From: Prorocentrum cordatum | Lineage: Eukaryota > Sar > Dinophyceae > Prorocentrales > Prorocentraceae | Reading direction: 5' to 3' | Length of the DNA: 64,000 nucleotides | Assembly: GCA_963575745.1 (NCBI GenBank) | Contig: CAUYUJ010013803.1 | Location: 190,427-254,426 of the forward strand | The notes under the pieces: generated by a model | Databases searched by the model: none | Seen by the model: only the letters and a program-made list of their open reading frames with translations | Told to the model about the DNA's origin: nothing | In this document: in pieces, positions 1-9,869 of the stretch | Layout of the letters: each line of letters starts with the position of its first letter | Numbering within the stretch: position 1 is the stretch's first letter | Program-made: the position numbers and the translations under genes

Positions 1-231
1 TGATTGTAGAATGCTCCGTAGCGCGCGTTGTCTGGCCGAACCTCTCGGGAAACTATATACAACAAGATGGATATGTCCGATGTTCGGGTTGAACGCACGC
101 CTCCAAGGAGGACATATAGTACTAGCCTGTCCTTGTGCGTTCCTCACAGACCTCCTGAGAAAACGATCTCCGCCCTTGGAGATCGCCTGAAGCTGTCGAC
201 CCCAGTCGTCCTGCTCGCGACGCCCTCCTCG

Positions 232-292
232 CTGCCTCCTCCTCCTCCTCCTCCTTCTACTCCTCCTCCTCCTCCTCGTCCGCCTCCTCCAT
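232..292 (+). repeat. (CTC)n microsatellite before composite repeat copy 1
   Basis: Short run of CCT/CTC triplets. The same kind of tract precedes the other two full copies of the composite repeat (near 43.9 kb and 61.5 kb). It is therefore likely part of, or a preferred neighbour of, that family. Bases 1-231 upstream hold nothing I recognise. Confidence 0.85.
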
Positions 293-1103
293 TCCTTTCC
301 CTCTGAAACAGCTTCTCGCTGTCGCACCCCGAGGCCAGTTTGTAGGGCGGGCCGGGCGTTTCGCCTGGGACTTCCTCACCAGTTATGCCTCTGAAGCTTG
401 AAAAACAACTGCTTCACAAATGGAGGGGGGGTGGTTTTCAAAATGTGGCTCTCGCCTTAGCGCCGTGCACATTCATGGTAGAACCTGGCCAGAGCTTCAC
501 GGATTGAGGGCGGATGATTTTCAACATGTGGCTCTTGCCTTAGCGCCGCGCACATTCGTTTTCAACATTTGCAAGAATTTCACGGGTTGAGGGCGGGTGG
601 TTTTCAAAATGTGGCTCTCGCCTTAGCGCCGTGCACATTCATGGTAGAACCTGGCCAGAGCTTCACGGATTGAGGGCGGATGATTTTCAACATGTGGCTC
701 TTGCCTTAGCGCCGCGCACATTCGTTTTCAACATTTGCAAGAATTTCACGGGTTGAGGGCGGGTGGTTTTCAAAATGTGGCTCTCGCCTTAGCGTTTCGC
801 GGGTCCCCATCATCATCGTACCAGAAATGGCGTTTTGGAACAGCTATGTCGATTCGCGGTGTCGAAGTCCCAAAAACGACGTTCTGGCACGATTCCAAAT
901 CGTCAGGACACAGCAGTCAGGTTGATCCGTGGCGTGAGAATCCCGAGAACAAGGCTCTGGCACGCTCCAAGGTCTTCAAACGGTTGCCTTCTAACGCAGC
1001 AGTTCCCACCATGGAAATGAACCGTTGTGGTGGCCTATGAAGATGGAACTTGGAAGGAGGGTCCAATCCGACATCGTTGATGACTCTTGGGCTTACACTA
1101 GTC
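290..1103 (+). repeat. Composite dispersed repeat, copy 1 (head, 83-bp array, tail)
   Basis: Three parts recur in the same order near 43951-44862 and 61606-62381. The head starts around CTGTCGCACCCCGAGG. A tandem array of about 83-bp monomers follows, each carrying TGGCTCTCGCCTTAGCG and GCGCACATTCGTT. The unique tail has TGGCACGATTC, CAGTCAGGTTGAT and GGCACGCTCC motifs and ends at the next CTC tract. No long conserved protein frame runs through it. It looks like a non-autonomous dispersed element or a structured satellite. The family assignment rests only on similarity between copies in this window. Confidence 0.75.
435..766 (+). repeat. Perfect 166-bp tandem duplication (two 83-bp monomers each)
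   Basis: Bases 435-600 and 601-766 read identically over 166 bases. A third partial copy starts at 767 and diverges at about 795. The 166-bp unit is two diverged 83-bp monomers, so this is a dimeric higher-order unit duplicated very recently, or an assembly duplication. Confidence 0.9.
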
Positions 1104-2130
<1,027 letters not shown>

Positions 2131-2388
2131 CCAGATTTAACTACATTGGATATGCTGCTCGTCCTCGTCGCATACATTTTGTCATCAAGAATAGAAGAAC
2201 AAAAATTCGTATGCGTTGTTTCCAGCCGTACGGTCGATCTCATTGCGAAGTGTGGCGGTACGGATCGGCGTGGCACTTGCACAAAGACAATTGAGCATCA
2301 CTCAGGTCTAAAATACGTGAGCGCTAGAACGTATGCCCCGCGTGCCCGCATCTGGTGTGTTGCAGTTTCCCCGGCCACTGTTGCTATC

Positions 2389-2393
2389 TATAT

Positions 2394-2437
<44 letters not shown>
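2389..2437 (+). repeat. (TA)n microsatellite
   Basis: About 24 TA dinucleotides with one interruption. The 250 bases before it hold nothing recognisable. Confidence 0.95.
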
Positions 2438-2440
<3 letters not shown>

Positions 2441-2544
2441 GCTCCCACCGCCTCCGCCAATGTACATCCCGCGATTCGATGACGCAGCTGGCAATTCAGT
2501 CGGCAGAAAGACCAATGAAGCTGAACGCCCAGAGCCGTCGGGAA

Positions 2545-2985
2545 CGACTACATGTGTACGGGAAGGTGGAGGCCTCGAGGCGCTGTCCCCGACATCCTCG
2601 GAAACCCACCGTGCAGAGGCACGACAACAAACCAACAAGCTTGTAACATACGTCTCGGCACCTGTCGATCCAAAAGGTGGAGACCAAGAGGCGCTGTCGC
2701 CGACATCCTCGGAAACCCGCAACGCCGAAGTCGTACAACAAGCAAACAATATGGTAACATACGTTTCGGATACTCGTGTCGCTTCAAGGGAAGGTGGAGG
2801 CCCGAGGCGCTGTCGTCGACATCCTGGGAAAACCACAACGCCAAAGACGTACAAACAAACAATACGGTAACATACGATTCTGGACCTTATGTCGTATCTA
2901 AGTAAGGTGGAAGCCCTGAGGCGCTGTCGTCGACATCCTCGGAAACCCACAACGCCGAGTCGTGCGCCACGATGATCTGGAGGAC
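2545..2985 (+). repeat. Four-copy ~114-bp tandem repeat
   Basis: The anchor GAGGCGCTGTC occurs at about 2577, 2688, 2804 and 2918, giving spacings of 111, 116 and 114. Each unit also holds AAGGTGGA, GACATCCTCGGAAA and, in three units, GTAACATACG. Divergence between units is moderate. Open frames in both strands simply follow the repeat. Confidence 0.85.
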
Positions 2986-3003
2986 GGACAGTCGTGATCA
3001 TAA

Positions 3004-3372
3004 CGCAAGTGTGCAGTTAGTGATGGCGCAACGGCACATCGAGAAAGGTATCCCGATCTTGCCGCCGAAATACTCGACGAACTCATAGGACTCGTTCGCG
3101 ACAGTCTCACGTTTTGCGACTTCGCCCAGATTTGGGAAAACGCAGATACCAACGGAAACGAGCATGGTAACACGCACGGCCAGATTCCTTCCGCTGTCCG
3201 TGACGCATTCTTCACGGCTGCCGCTGGCTATGGCTACATAAATGTGTTTGCCTCTGGGCGAGCCTACGATACGCTCGTGTCCTCTCTGATTGCAAACGGG
3301 ATCCTTGTTCAGCATCAAATGCAGGAAACATGCGCGGACGATCCGGATTTGATTACACATTCGCTAGGATAA
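3004..3372 (+). CDS. Possible exon or gene fragment, 122 codons, no ATG start
   Basis: An open frame runs from just after an in-frame TAA at 3001-3003 to a TAA at 3370-3372. It has no early ATG, so a plain ORF search would miss it. The predicted peptide has a protein-like composition rather than a repeat-like one, with segments such as YPDLAAEILDELIGLV, CDFAQIWENAD and AVRDAFFTAAAGYGYINV. I do not recognise the family. It could be an internal or last exon, a retroposed fragment or a chance opening. No splice acceptor or neighbouring exon can be shown. Composition here is more balanced than the GC-rich blocks around it. Confidence 0.35.
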   Translation, partial: RKCAVSDGATAHRERYPDLAAEILDELIGLVRDSLTFCDFAQIWENADTNGNEHGNTHGQIPSAVRDAFFTAAAGYGYINVFASGRAYDTLVSSLIANGILVQHQMQETCADDPDLITHSLG

Positions 3373-4084
3373 TGACACCAGTGACATGGCCACATCACGT
3401 CGGTATCGCAAATATCATGTTTTCTTGACCTCCCGTTGATACAACTAGAACGGTACCGGTTTTCTCTTCACCATGGCATACCCATCACTCGCCCTGTCCT
3501 AGGCCTCGTCTCCACCCCTTCCTTATCCTGGCTCGTTGCTGCTTGCTGAAGGGCCAGGCAAGACGCGCTGTTTGGCCAGTATCCGACTTCTGCTTTGCGT
3601 CATTGCATCTATCGTCGCATCTCAGCTGCCCTCCTCTTACAATCGCACACTGTGCGAGTATGACAGCATACTCCCACCACTGCTAAGAAATAAGAGATGG
3701 GGGAGGTGGTGGAAGAGATGTTGCACTCCTGGAAGCAGGCACGTGTTTCTCTCTTGCATGCGGCGGCACCTCAGAGCCTGTCTGCATAGCAAGCGTGTCA
3801 CCAATGTACCTCATGAGTCCTGCACGCTCGCGTACCTAATTGACTCCAGGCTCACACCTGAAGGCATTGTAAAGAAAATACACTCGCGCAGGCGGGAATG
3901 TGTTTTGTCCGTGCGGGCGGTAGCAAATCAGAGCGTCATTACTCACAGTTGCAGCCGCTTGCAGAGAGCACCACGCAGAAAGTGAGCACCGGCCGCATCC
4001 ACTACTAATCGTACTGCTCCCGAGGTGGGCCCTTGTCTTAGGGAGGCATGGGGAGGCTTTGTGTTGAGAGGTTGGTTGTGGAAG
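3373..4084. other. No recognisable feature
   Basis: Unique-looking sequence without a convincing gene or repeat. A 149-codon opening at 3536-3985 has no recognisable domain, and I do not call it. Confidence 0.5.
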
Positions 4085-4475
4085 ATTCGAACATGGTAGC
4101 TATCGTATCCTGCCGCTTCCTTTTTGTTCAATGCAAACGCTGCCCAGGCCAGCCAGTATAGACTGAGCCAGCTTTCAGCCTGCATGAAATTAGTGCCCAA
4201 TACCCTTTCGACTCCAGACCCTCGGCAAGGGCAGCGGTTAATTGTAGACGGGTACGGAAGTGAGGTGGAGGAGAGGAGCTGGAGGGGAAGATGCGAACAT
4301 GGTGGCTCTCGTGTCGTGCAAGCGCCTCAGGCCAGCCGCTGTAGACTGAGCCAGCCTTCAGCCTGCATAACATTCGCTCCCAACACCCTTTCGAGTCAAG
4401 ACCCTCGGCGAGGGCAACGGCTAACGGCTATGCGGCTAGACGGGTACGGGGGGCAGGTGGAGGTGGAGGCGGAAG
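4085..4475 (+). repeat. Two-copy ~184-bp tandem duplication
   Basis: The anchor CAGGCCAGCC occurs at about 4145 and 4329. Both copies share AGACTGAGCCAGC, TTCAGCCTGCAT, CACCCTTTCGA (or a close variant) and GACGGGTACGG, with roughly one difference in six bases. A partial third unit precedes the first copy (GAAGATTCGAACATGGT at about 4082). Confidence 0.8.
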
Positions 4476-5352
4476 AGGATAGGCCAGCCTCGGCAACAGC
4501 ATGTTTTTTCTCGTTCCTCTTGTTGCCCAGCCCTGTTACTCCTGATACTAATTACGGTGACGGTGGCCCCTCAACCTAGGAACCGAAGAGCGGGCCTTCT
4601 GCTGGCTAAAAGAACGTGTCTACTGCTCGCAAAGAGGGACTTTACAGCTTAGATGTTTCCAGCCTTACTGTCGCTACGAGGCTTGGAAGAGATGTGCATA
4701 CAGTCTATCCTCTTTTCACTTCACAACCCAGGACAGGTGAGAAATACCCCCCACGTGACATTGTGAAGTACTCGCTGCAGACCGTCCTTTGCACCAACTC
4801 CCGAACCGCTAGCTGTGCAGTATACGCAGACTAAGGCAGCATCCCAAGAACTGCTTTCAATACGTTAGTTTGGCTACTTAGCCTTAGCAACAGCACGTGA
4901 CCACCTGAAGCAGTTGCACGTACTGCTTATCTGAGGTTAAGAGGAGGTGGATGTACGGTGGTGGTGGCGAGAGCACTCAAATACGGCCTGGGGTGAACCA
5001 AAACCCTGGGCAGCAACCCCAGGACTGCACCATTGCGGCGTCGCTCTCTGCACTTGTTTCTTTACCTTTGCACTGTTTGCAGCATGTACCTGAGGAACTA
5101 CGTGTGGCTTTTCATTGTCTTTCAGATGTATTGTCTTCTGGGCTTAACACCCAAGGTACGTGCTGCTTCACCTGGCGGGCGACGACTGTTCTGACTGGCG
5201 CCCAGCAGGTACCCTTGCGCCAAGTCGTTTAAGTGTTACATCTTGGTAGCGTCCAAAACCCGGAGAGCAAAGAGGCACTCACACCGAAAAGCTTTCCTGA
5301 TGAACTGAAGAGCTCTGGGGAGCTCTCCTGAAGCGCTTCTGAAGCGCTGCCA
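4476..5352. other. No recognisable feature
   Basis: Mixed-composition sequence. Short openings exist on both strands, but none has a recognisable domain or codon-like pattern. Confidence 0.5.
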
Positions 5353-5404
5353 GGCACGCTTCCACGCGTGCCTGCACGCGTGCAGGCACGCGTGGACGCG
5401 TGCC
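5353..5404. repeat. Perfect 34-bp palindrome within a 52-bp inverted repeat
   Basis: Bases 5362-5395 read the same on both strands (arms CCACGCGTGCCTGCACG). The symmetry extends to 5353-5404 with one mismatched pair (outer arms GGCACGCTT against GGCACGCGT after complementing). AAGCGCT boxes lie on either side (near 5332, 5343 and 5408). There is no loop, so the segment could extrude as a cruciform. It could also be the core of a small foldback element. Confidence 0.95.
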
Positions 5405-5647
5405 GGAAGCGCTCCCGGACACGCTGCGACCTCACACAACTTTCTGCGGGGATTCTGGACCGGCGAAGATGGGCTGCTGGCAGGCACCACCACCGTCCGG
5501 CTTCTAATCTAAAACCCTATAGCTCTCAGAGAGCTCTCCGGGAATGTCTGCCGCACGTCAAGAACGCCACATGCGTAAGCGTAAGGTCTGGCCGAAAAAA
5601 GAAGAGGTGAAGACGGAGGAGCAGCAGAAGGAAGAGCAGGAGCAGCA

Positions 5648-5822
5648 GGAAGACAAGGAGAAGGGGGGGAGGAGGAGGAGGAGGAGGAGGAGGAGGAGGG
5701 GGAGGAGGAGGAGGAGGAGGAGGAGTAGGAGGAGGGCGACGAGGAGGAGGAGGATGAGGAGGAGGAGGATGAGGAGGAGGAGGATGAGGAGGAGGAGAAG
5801 GAGGGAGGAACAGGAGGGGTAG
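5648..5822 (+). repeat. (GGA)n microsatellite
   Basis: About 175 bases of GGA/GAG triplets with GAT and GCGAC interruptions. Arg/Glu-rich and Ser/Pro-rich frames through it are low-complexity artefacts. Confidence 0.95.
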
Positions 5823-6138
5823 GTGGGGCAGCAGGAACGGAGGGGGCGCGGAAGGGCAAAACAACGAGAGCGACGCGGCAAGAATAAGATGCATTGGATG
5901 TTCGTCCCATCTCCTCCAACTGTCCCTCCTGCTCATCCCCCCAGCCCCCCTTCTCGCATGCTCATCGTTCTCAAACGTCTATCGTTGACCGTATCCGCAT
6001 ATACGCACGCTTCCACATCCAAGACCTATCATATCCGTCCATCACTGCACGATACAAAGCCGACACCTGCCATCTTAACATGGGCGTTCCGTCGTCTTTC
6101 TTACAACATGCGCACAGGAACGGTCATACGCACACCCG

Positions 6139-6161
6139 ACACACACACACACACACACACA
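6139..6161 (+). repeat. (AC)n microsatellite
   Basis: Short ACACAC run just upstream of the hAT-like MITE. Confidence 0.95.
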
Positions 6162-6207
6162 TCATACGCGAAAGAGTGTCATGAGCTCCAGCTTCGAAGC
6201 CTCACAC

Positions 6208-6333
6208 CAGGGCTCGACCTAAATAGTGTTGTTTGTTTTCGTGTTGACTCCGCTCTCCCTCGTTTTGTCTTCGCTCTGCCCTTACTGCAAGCGGCCCACG
6301 AAATCGACAAAAAAACGTTCAGGTCGAGACCTT
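6208..6333. mobile_element. hAT-like MITE, copy 1
   Basis: A 126-bp element starting CAGGGCTCGACCTAAAT and ending in the near-complement (the reverse reads AAGGTCTCGACCTGAAC). It is flanked by CCTCACAC on the left and CCTTACAT on the right, an 8-bp duplication with two transitions. A second copy at 29593-29727 shares both ends and an internal TCTGCC..T.CTGCAA segment, and has a perfect 8-bp duplication. An 8-bp duplication with CAGGG-type ends is the signature of hAT-superfamily DNA transposons. There is no transposase here. Confidence 0.75.
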
Positions 6334-6568
6334 CCTTACATCATGCTGTCCTGAAAGTTGTGCTCTCGCTTTGGCGCGGCGCGCATGTCCCCCTCGCCTA
6401 TTCGACAGATGCGGGGTCGCGCGCACCCATCAGAGTTTGCCTACCAGTGGCGCTGCTCACACCAGAGAAAACTATGTGTCGCGTTGCGCCCCGTCGCGTC
6501 GAGCATCTGCACGCGCAAGGACGCTCTGAGTAAGAACGGCACAACCTACCCCCATCCCCAGCCATGCC

Positions 6569-6707
6569 CCCCACTCCCGACCTGGTGATCCAGGGGGTCC
6601 TGGCCGGGGTGAGGGTGACATGTGAGGGCGACATCTTGGCCCTCAAGGCCCCCCACAACGCCCCCCCGCCAGCCAGGACCCCCTGGATCACCAGGTCGGG
6701 AGTGGGG
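6569..6707. mobile_element. Small inverted-repeat element with perfect 36-bp arms
   Basis: Bases 6569-6604 are the exact reverse complement of 6672-6707 (arm begins CCCCACTCCCGACCTGG). The spacer is 67 bases. I see no target duplication. It is a MITE-like or foldback structure, or a strong transcribed hairpin. Confidence 0.8.
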
Positions 6708-6939
6708 CTTATTGGTTGGGAGTGGAGGTGGGCTGTGCTGTCCTCACCTTACCATCGCTCGGACGTCCCTTCCTCGTGCAATGTTCGGGTTTGTGCGTTA
6801 TTTTTTTTGCCAGATAATCACGGATGCGCGTCGATGGCCCCCGCCGAGAAAAAAAAACACACGTCCGAACGAAGCCAAGTCACGGACAATTCTAGAGACT
6901 AAAAAATCCACCCCGATAATAACCACCCCGACACGCGAA

Positions 6940-7021
6940 GCCGTTTAACAAACGCACCCAAAGAAAGAATCAAACAGGGCAAGGCTGTTTGATAAACGCC
7001 CAAAGGCCGTTTAGTAAACGC
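6940..7021. repeat. Three copies of a 16-bp near-palindrome
   Basis: GCCGTTTAACAAACGC (6940), GCTGTTTGATAAACGC (6984) and GCCGTTTAGTAAACGC (7006) all fit GCYGTTTRRYAAACGC. Spacings are 44 and 22. They could be binding sites or remnants of a short tandem repeat. No function can be read from the sequence. Confidence 0.7.
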
Positions 7022-7299
7022 AAATTGTCTGGTCCGGGTGGAAATTCGGCGTCCAACGTCTGCGCTGCCCATGGTTATCCTTCGCCACGACGCGTCGTTG
7101 GAGGCGGGGCCGCGCGCGCTCGAGCGCACCCCATTCCCACGGTGGGAGAGCGCGCCGGTCCAGACATCTCGAGGGGAGGCGGCCGGGACTGGGCGGGGCC
7201 AGCCGGCTTGGTCGAGCTGGTTGGCTCGATTCCTGTCCCGACCCCTGCCCTTGACGCTGCGACATATCCTGCGTTTGTGCATAATCAGTGTCCTGGCCG

Positions 7300-7492
7300 T
7301 CGTCATCATCATCATCACCACCATCACCATCATCATCATCACCATCATCAGCATCACCACCACCATCATCATCTCATGAGCAGCACTATCAACATCATCA
7401 CCATCATCAGCAGCATAATCAATATCATCATCATCCGCAGCGTCATCAGCATCACCCGCAGCATCAACAGCATCAGCATCATCGGCATAATC

Positions 7493-7524
<32 letters not shown>

Positions 7525-7620
7525 CATCATAGTTATCATCATTTTCATGGTCATCATCATCATCATAATAATCATCATCATCAAGGCCATCACCGACATC
7601 ATCAAAATGATCATCATCAT
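7300..7620 (+). repeat. (CAT/ATC)n array, left half of a split array
   Basis: Degenerate CAT/CAC/CAG triplets run up to the first base of the retroelement at 7621. The same type of array resumes at 13801, so the element appears to have inserted into a pre-existing CAT array. His-rich and Met-rich frames across it are artefacts. Confidence 0.9.
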
Positions 7621-7778
7621 GATAGCTGCTCTTTCACGCGCCAGGCTGAGATGATAATGCATGGCGTGTCAGAGCATCGGTTCCAGACCCAGCACAGATG
7701 GCCGATCGTATATATTCGCACAGGCAGCCAGACACTGGGTGGGGAGATCCAGAAGCTCGGGCATTCGACAGCAGTCCC
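7621..7778 (-). repeat. Split direct repeat B2
   Basis: A 158-bp copy matching 7888-8045 at about 152 positions. On the plus strand it starts GATAGCTGCTCTTTCACG immediately after CATCATCAT and ends GCAGTCCC. Confidence 0.92.
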
Positions 7779-7807
7779 TTGAGGGCGGCGGAGGGGAAGA
7801 CGGAGGG

Positions 7808-7887
7808 AGCCAAAGAATTCTACGGAGAGAAGCTGTGGTTGCGGCGTTCTCCCGAGAATCAATCAAAGAACGCTGAAGCTGACTCAT
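7808..7887 (-). repeat. Split direct repeat A2
   Basis: An 80-bp copy matching 13721-13800 at 78 positions. It starts AGCCAAAGAATTCTACGG and ends AAGCTGACTCAT. It directly abuts B1, which begins at 7888, and so recreates the presumed circle junction. Confidence 0.92.
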
Positions 7888-8045
7888 GATAGCTGCTCTT
7901 TCACGCGCCAGGCTGAGATGATAATGCATGGCGTGTCGGGGCATCGGTCCCAGACCCAGCACAGATGGCCGATCGTATATATTCGCAGGGGCAGCCAGAC
8001 ACTGGGTGGGGAGATCCAGAAGCTCGGGCATTCGACAGAAGTCCC
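7888..8045 (-). repeat. Split direct repeat B1
   Basis: A 158-bp repeat that closes the internal region on the 3' side of the tyrosine recombinase. It matches B2 apart from about six scattered substitutions. Confidence 0.92.
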
Positions 8046-8699
8046 ATCCCCACTCCTTAAGTGCACTGGCAGGTGGACTTGGCATTCACAAAAGGAAAAG
8101 CAAGCTGGCGGCAAATCGAGCGACACATGCTGACGGGATAGATCTGAGCACTACGGGTCATGAACTTACCTGCTGAACCGAAACCTGCTAGCTCCTCGTG
8201 GGGCTGATTCGTGCGGGAGCAGACTGTCGCTCCATCGCCGTTCCTACTGGGTTGGCAACATCGCACTTTCAACCCGCTGATGTTTATAGTGAGGAGATCC
8301 GTCATTTTCCGAAACGCGCCTCCATGCTGGCACATGTCGACGCAATTATAGGCGCGAGACCACTGCTGAGCAAGCTTGCACAAAGCTGGAGCCCGCCACA
8401 GACGACTGGAGCGCGGGCTTTCCATCACAACTTTGAGTCATTTTTCGGCGGCCAAGTGCATCAGCCTCAGAGAGACAGCGAGAAGATTATTATGCGTGAG
8501 CACTCGCTGGCGGTTGGCAGGAGAGAGATCTGGCAAACCCATGATCTCGGTGGGCCCGTCGCCCCTCAGCGGCGGCGGGCCGAAGTTGGCGCGGCGGGCG
8601 CGGCTCCACGCGCTGCAGTCTAGACCGAGCCACAGCACACCAACGAGGCCCGACTTCAGTAACCTCCCCAGCTCGGCATCGATTTGCGGCTGGAGAAGG
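8046..8699 (-). other. 3' internal region of the DIRS-like element, no clear gene
   Basis: Lies between the recombinase stop and B1. A minus-strand opening of 123 codons (8057-8428) has no recognisable domain. It is probably untranslated element sequence or a degraded small ORF. Confidence 0.5.
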
Positions 8700-9684
8700 T
8701 CACCGCGGGGGCCGCCGCTGATGTCGTAGCCGAGCGCGGTGAAGCCGAAGGTCCTGAGCGCGCGCCCGATCCTGAAGCAGCCGCAGAAGAGCTCGCGCTG
8801 AGGCCGACGGCTGGCGCGCCTGGCATTGGGCTAGCGCGCCGCGGAGCGCGGCAGGCAGCTGCGAGACGGCGCGCTGCGCCCTCGTCTGCACCTCGGCCGA
8901 GACCGCGCCCTCCATCTGCTGGGCCCTCGCGGCGCTCTCGTACCGCGACAGGCTGGCATCTGACATCCAGCCCCCCCTGGCTTTGACCCCCTTCCTGCTG
9001 CGGAGGCGGTCGAGGGTGTCCCAGCATGCGCCGCCGCGGCGGAGCTGGTACATCACGTAGTCGAACTGGCCGAGCCCCGCCGCGCTGACCGCCTTCACCC
9101 AGCGGCTGCGGGCGGTCGAGTAGCTGAACGGGAAGATCACGTCGCCAGGCGGGGTCCGCGCCCGCAGCAGCAGCAGGAGGCCCCCCAGCATGAGGGCGGA
9201 GGGCGAGTCCAGGAGGAGCGAATGGTCGCACAGGCCCGTCTTGGACCGCTGCGTGGTCTCCTCCGGGAACATGTTCAGGGCCGCGAACTTGCTGGAGCCC
9301 GCCGGGGGAGCAACGGAGATCTCCGCGATCGCCATCGCCTCGCCTGGGCGCAGGTAGCCAACGAACATCAACAGGCAAAACATCGCCTCCAGGGGGAACC
9401 CCAGGATCACCAGCTGCAGCGCGATCAGGCACAGGTGAGGCCACGGCATCGGCGGCCGCGACCTTGGAGACCAGCGGGCCATCCGTCCACAAGGCGCTGG
9501 CGCAGGCGGTCAAGGCCGCGTCGGTCGCCTTCGGGGAGGACAGCCTGAGCGACTTCGTCGTCACGAAGGTCTGGAACTCGCTCAGCCTCCTGTCGTTGTC
9601 CGTCTGAGTCGCCATGCTGATCGAGCTGGCCTCGAGGAACGCCATGTCGATCGGGTCGGAGCTCTCCGGAGGTGCTCGAGTCAT
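8700..9684 (-). pseudogene. Tyrosine recombinase of the DIRS-like element (frameshifted)
   Basis: This protein would cut and rejoin the circular DNA copy of the element at integration. The reading begins at an ATG at 9684 with an alpha-helical N-terminal part (RRLSEFQTFVTTKSLRLS). It shifts frame near 9446 and continues to the stop at 8700. In the second frame, counted from 9482, the conserved boxes are visible. Arg45 lies in GYLRPGEAM. Box II reads YQLRRGGACWD with Arg148. Trp172 lies in RGGWMSD, nine residues before Tyr181 in LSRYE. The spacing matches tyrosine recombinases, where R, (H/K)xxR, H/W and Y are the catalytic set. Position 145 is Tyr where His is usual. It sits downstream of RT/RNase H, as in DIRS-order elements. 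One frameshift makes this copy non-functional unless it is a sequencing error. Confidence 0.82.
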
Positions 9685-9869
9685 CCTGTTTGCCCTGCGC
9701 CCCCCCCGAGTAACTCCCCCGAAAGATCTCGACGAGGCGGGGGCCAGGCGCCGCCGCCGCGGCGGGCGCGCTGCCGGCGCCCGGCGGACGGCTGGGCGCT
9801 TGGCCGGCAGCAGCTCGCGGCCCCCAGAGGCGCGAGCCTGCGCCCGCCAGGTTCCTCTCGGAGGGCGCC

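Noticed and set aside
6900-7021. CRISPR-like spaced repeats
   Set aside because: Only three 16-bp motifs with unequal spacing in eukaryote-like DNA. No other array in the window has CRISPR geometry.
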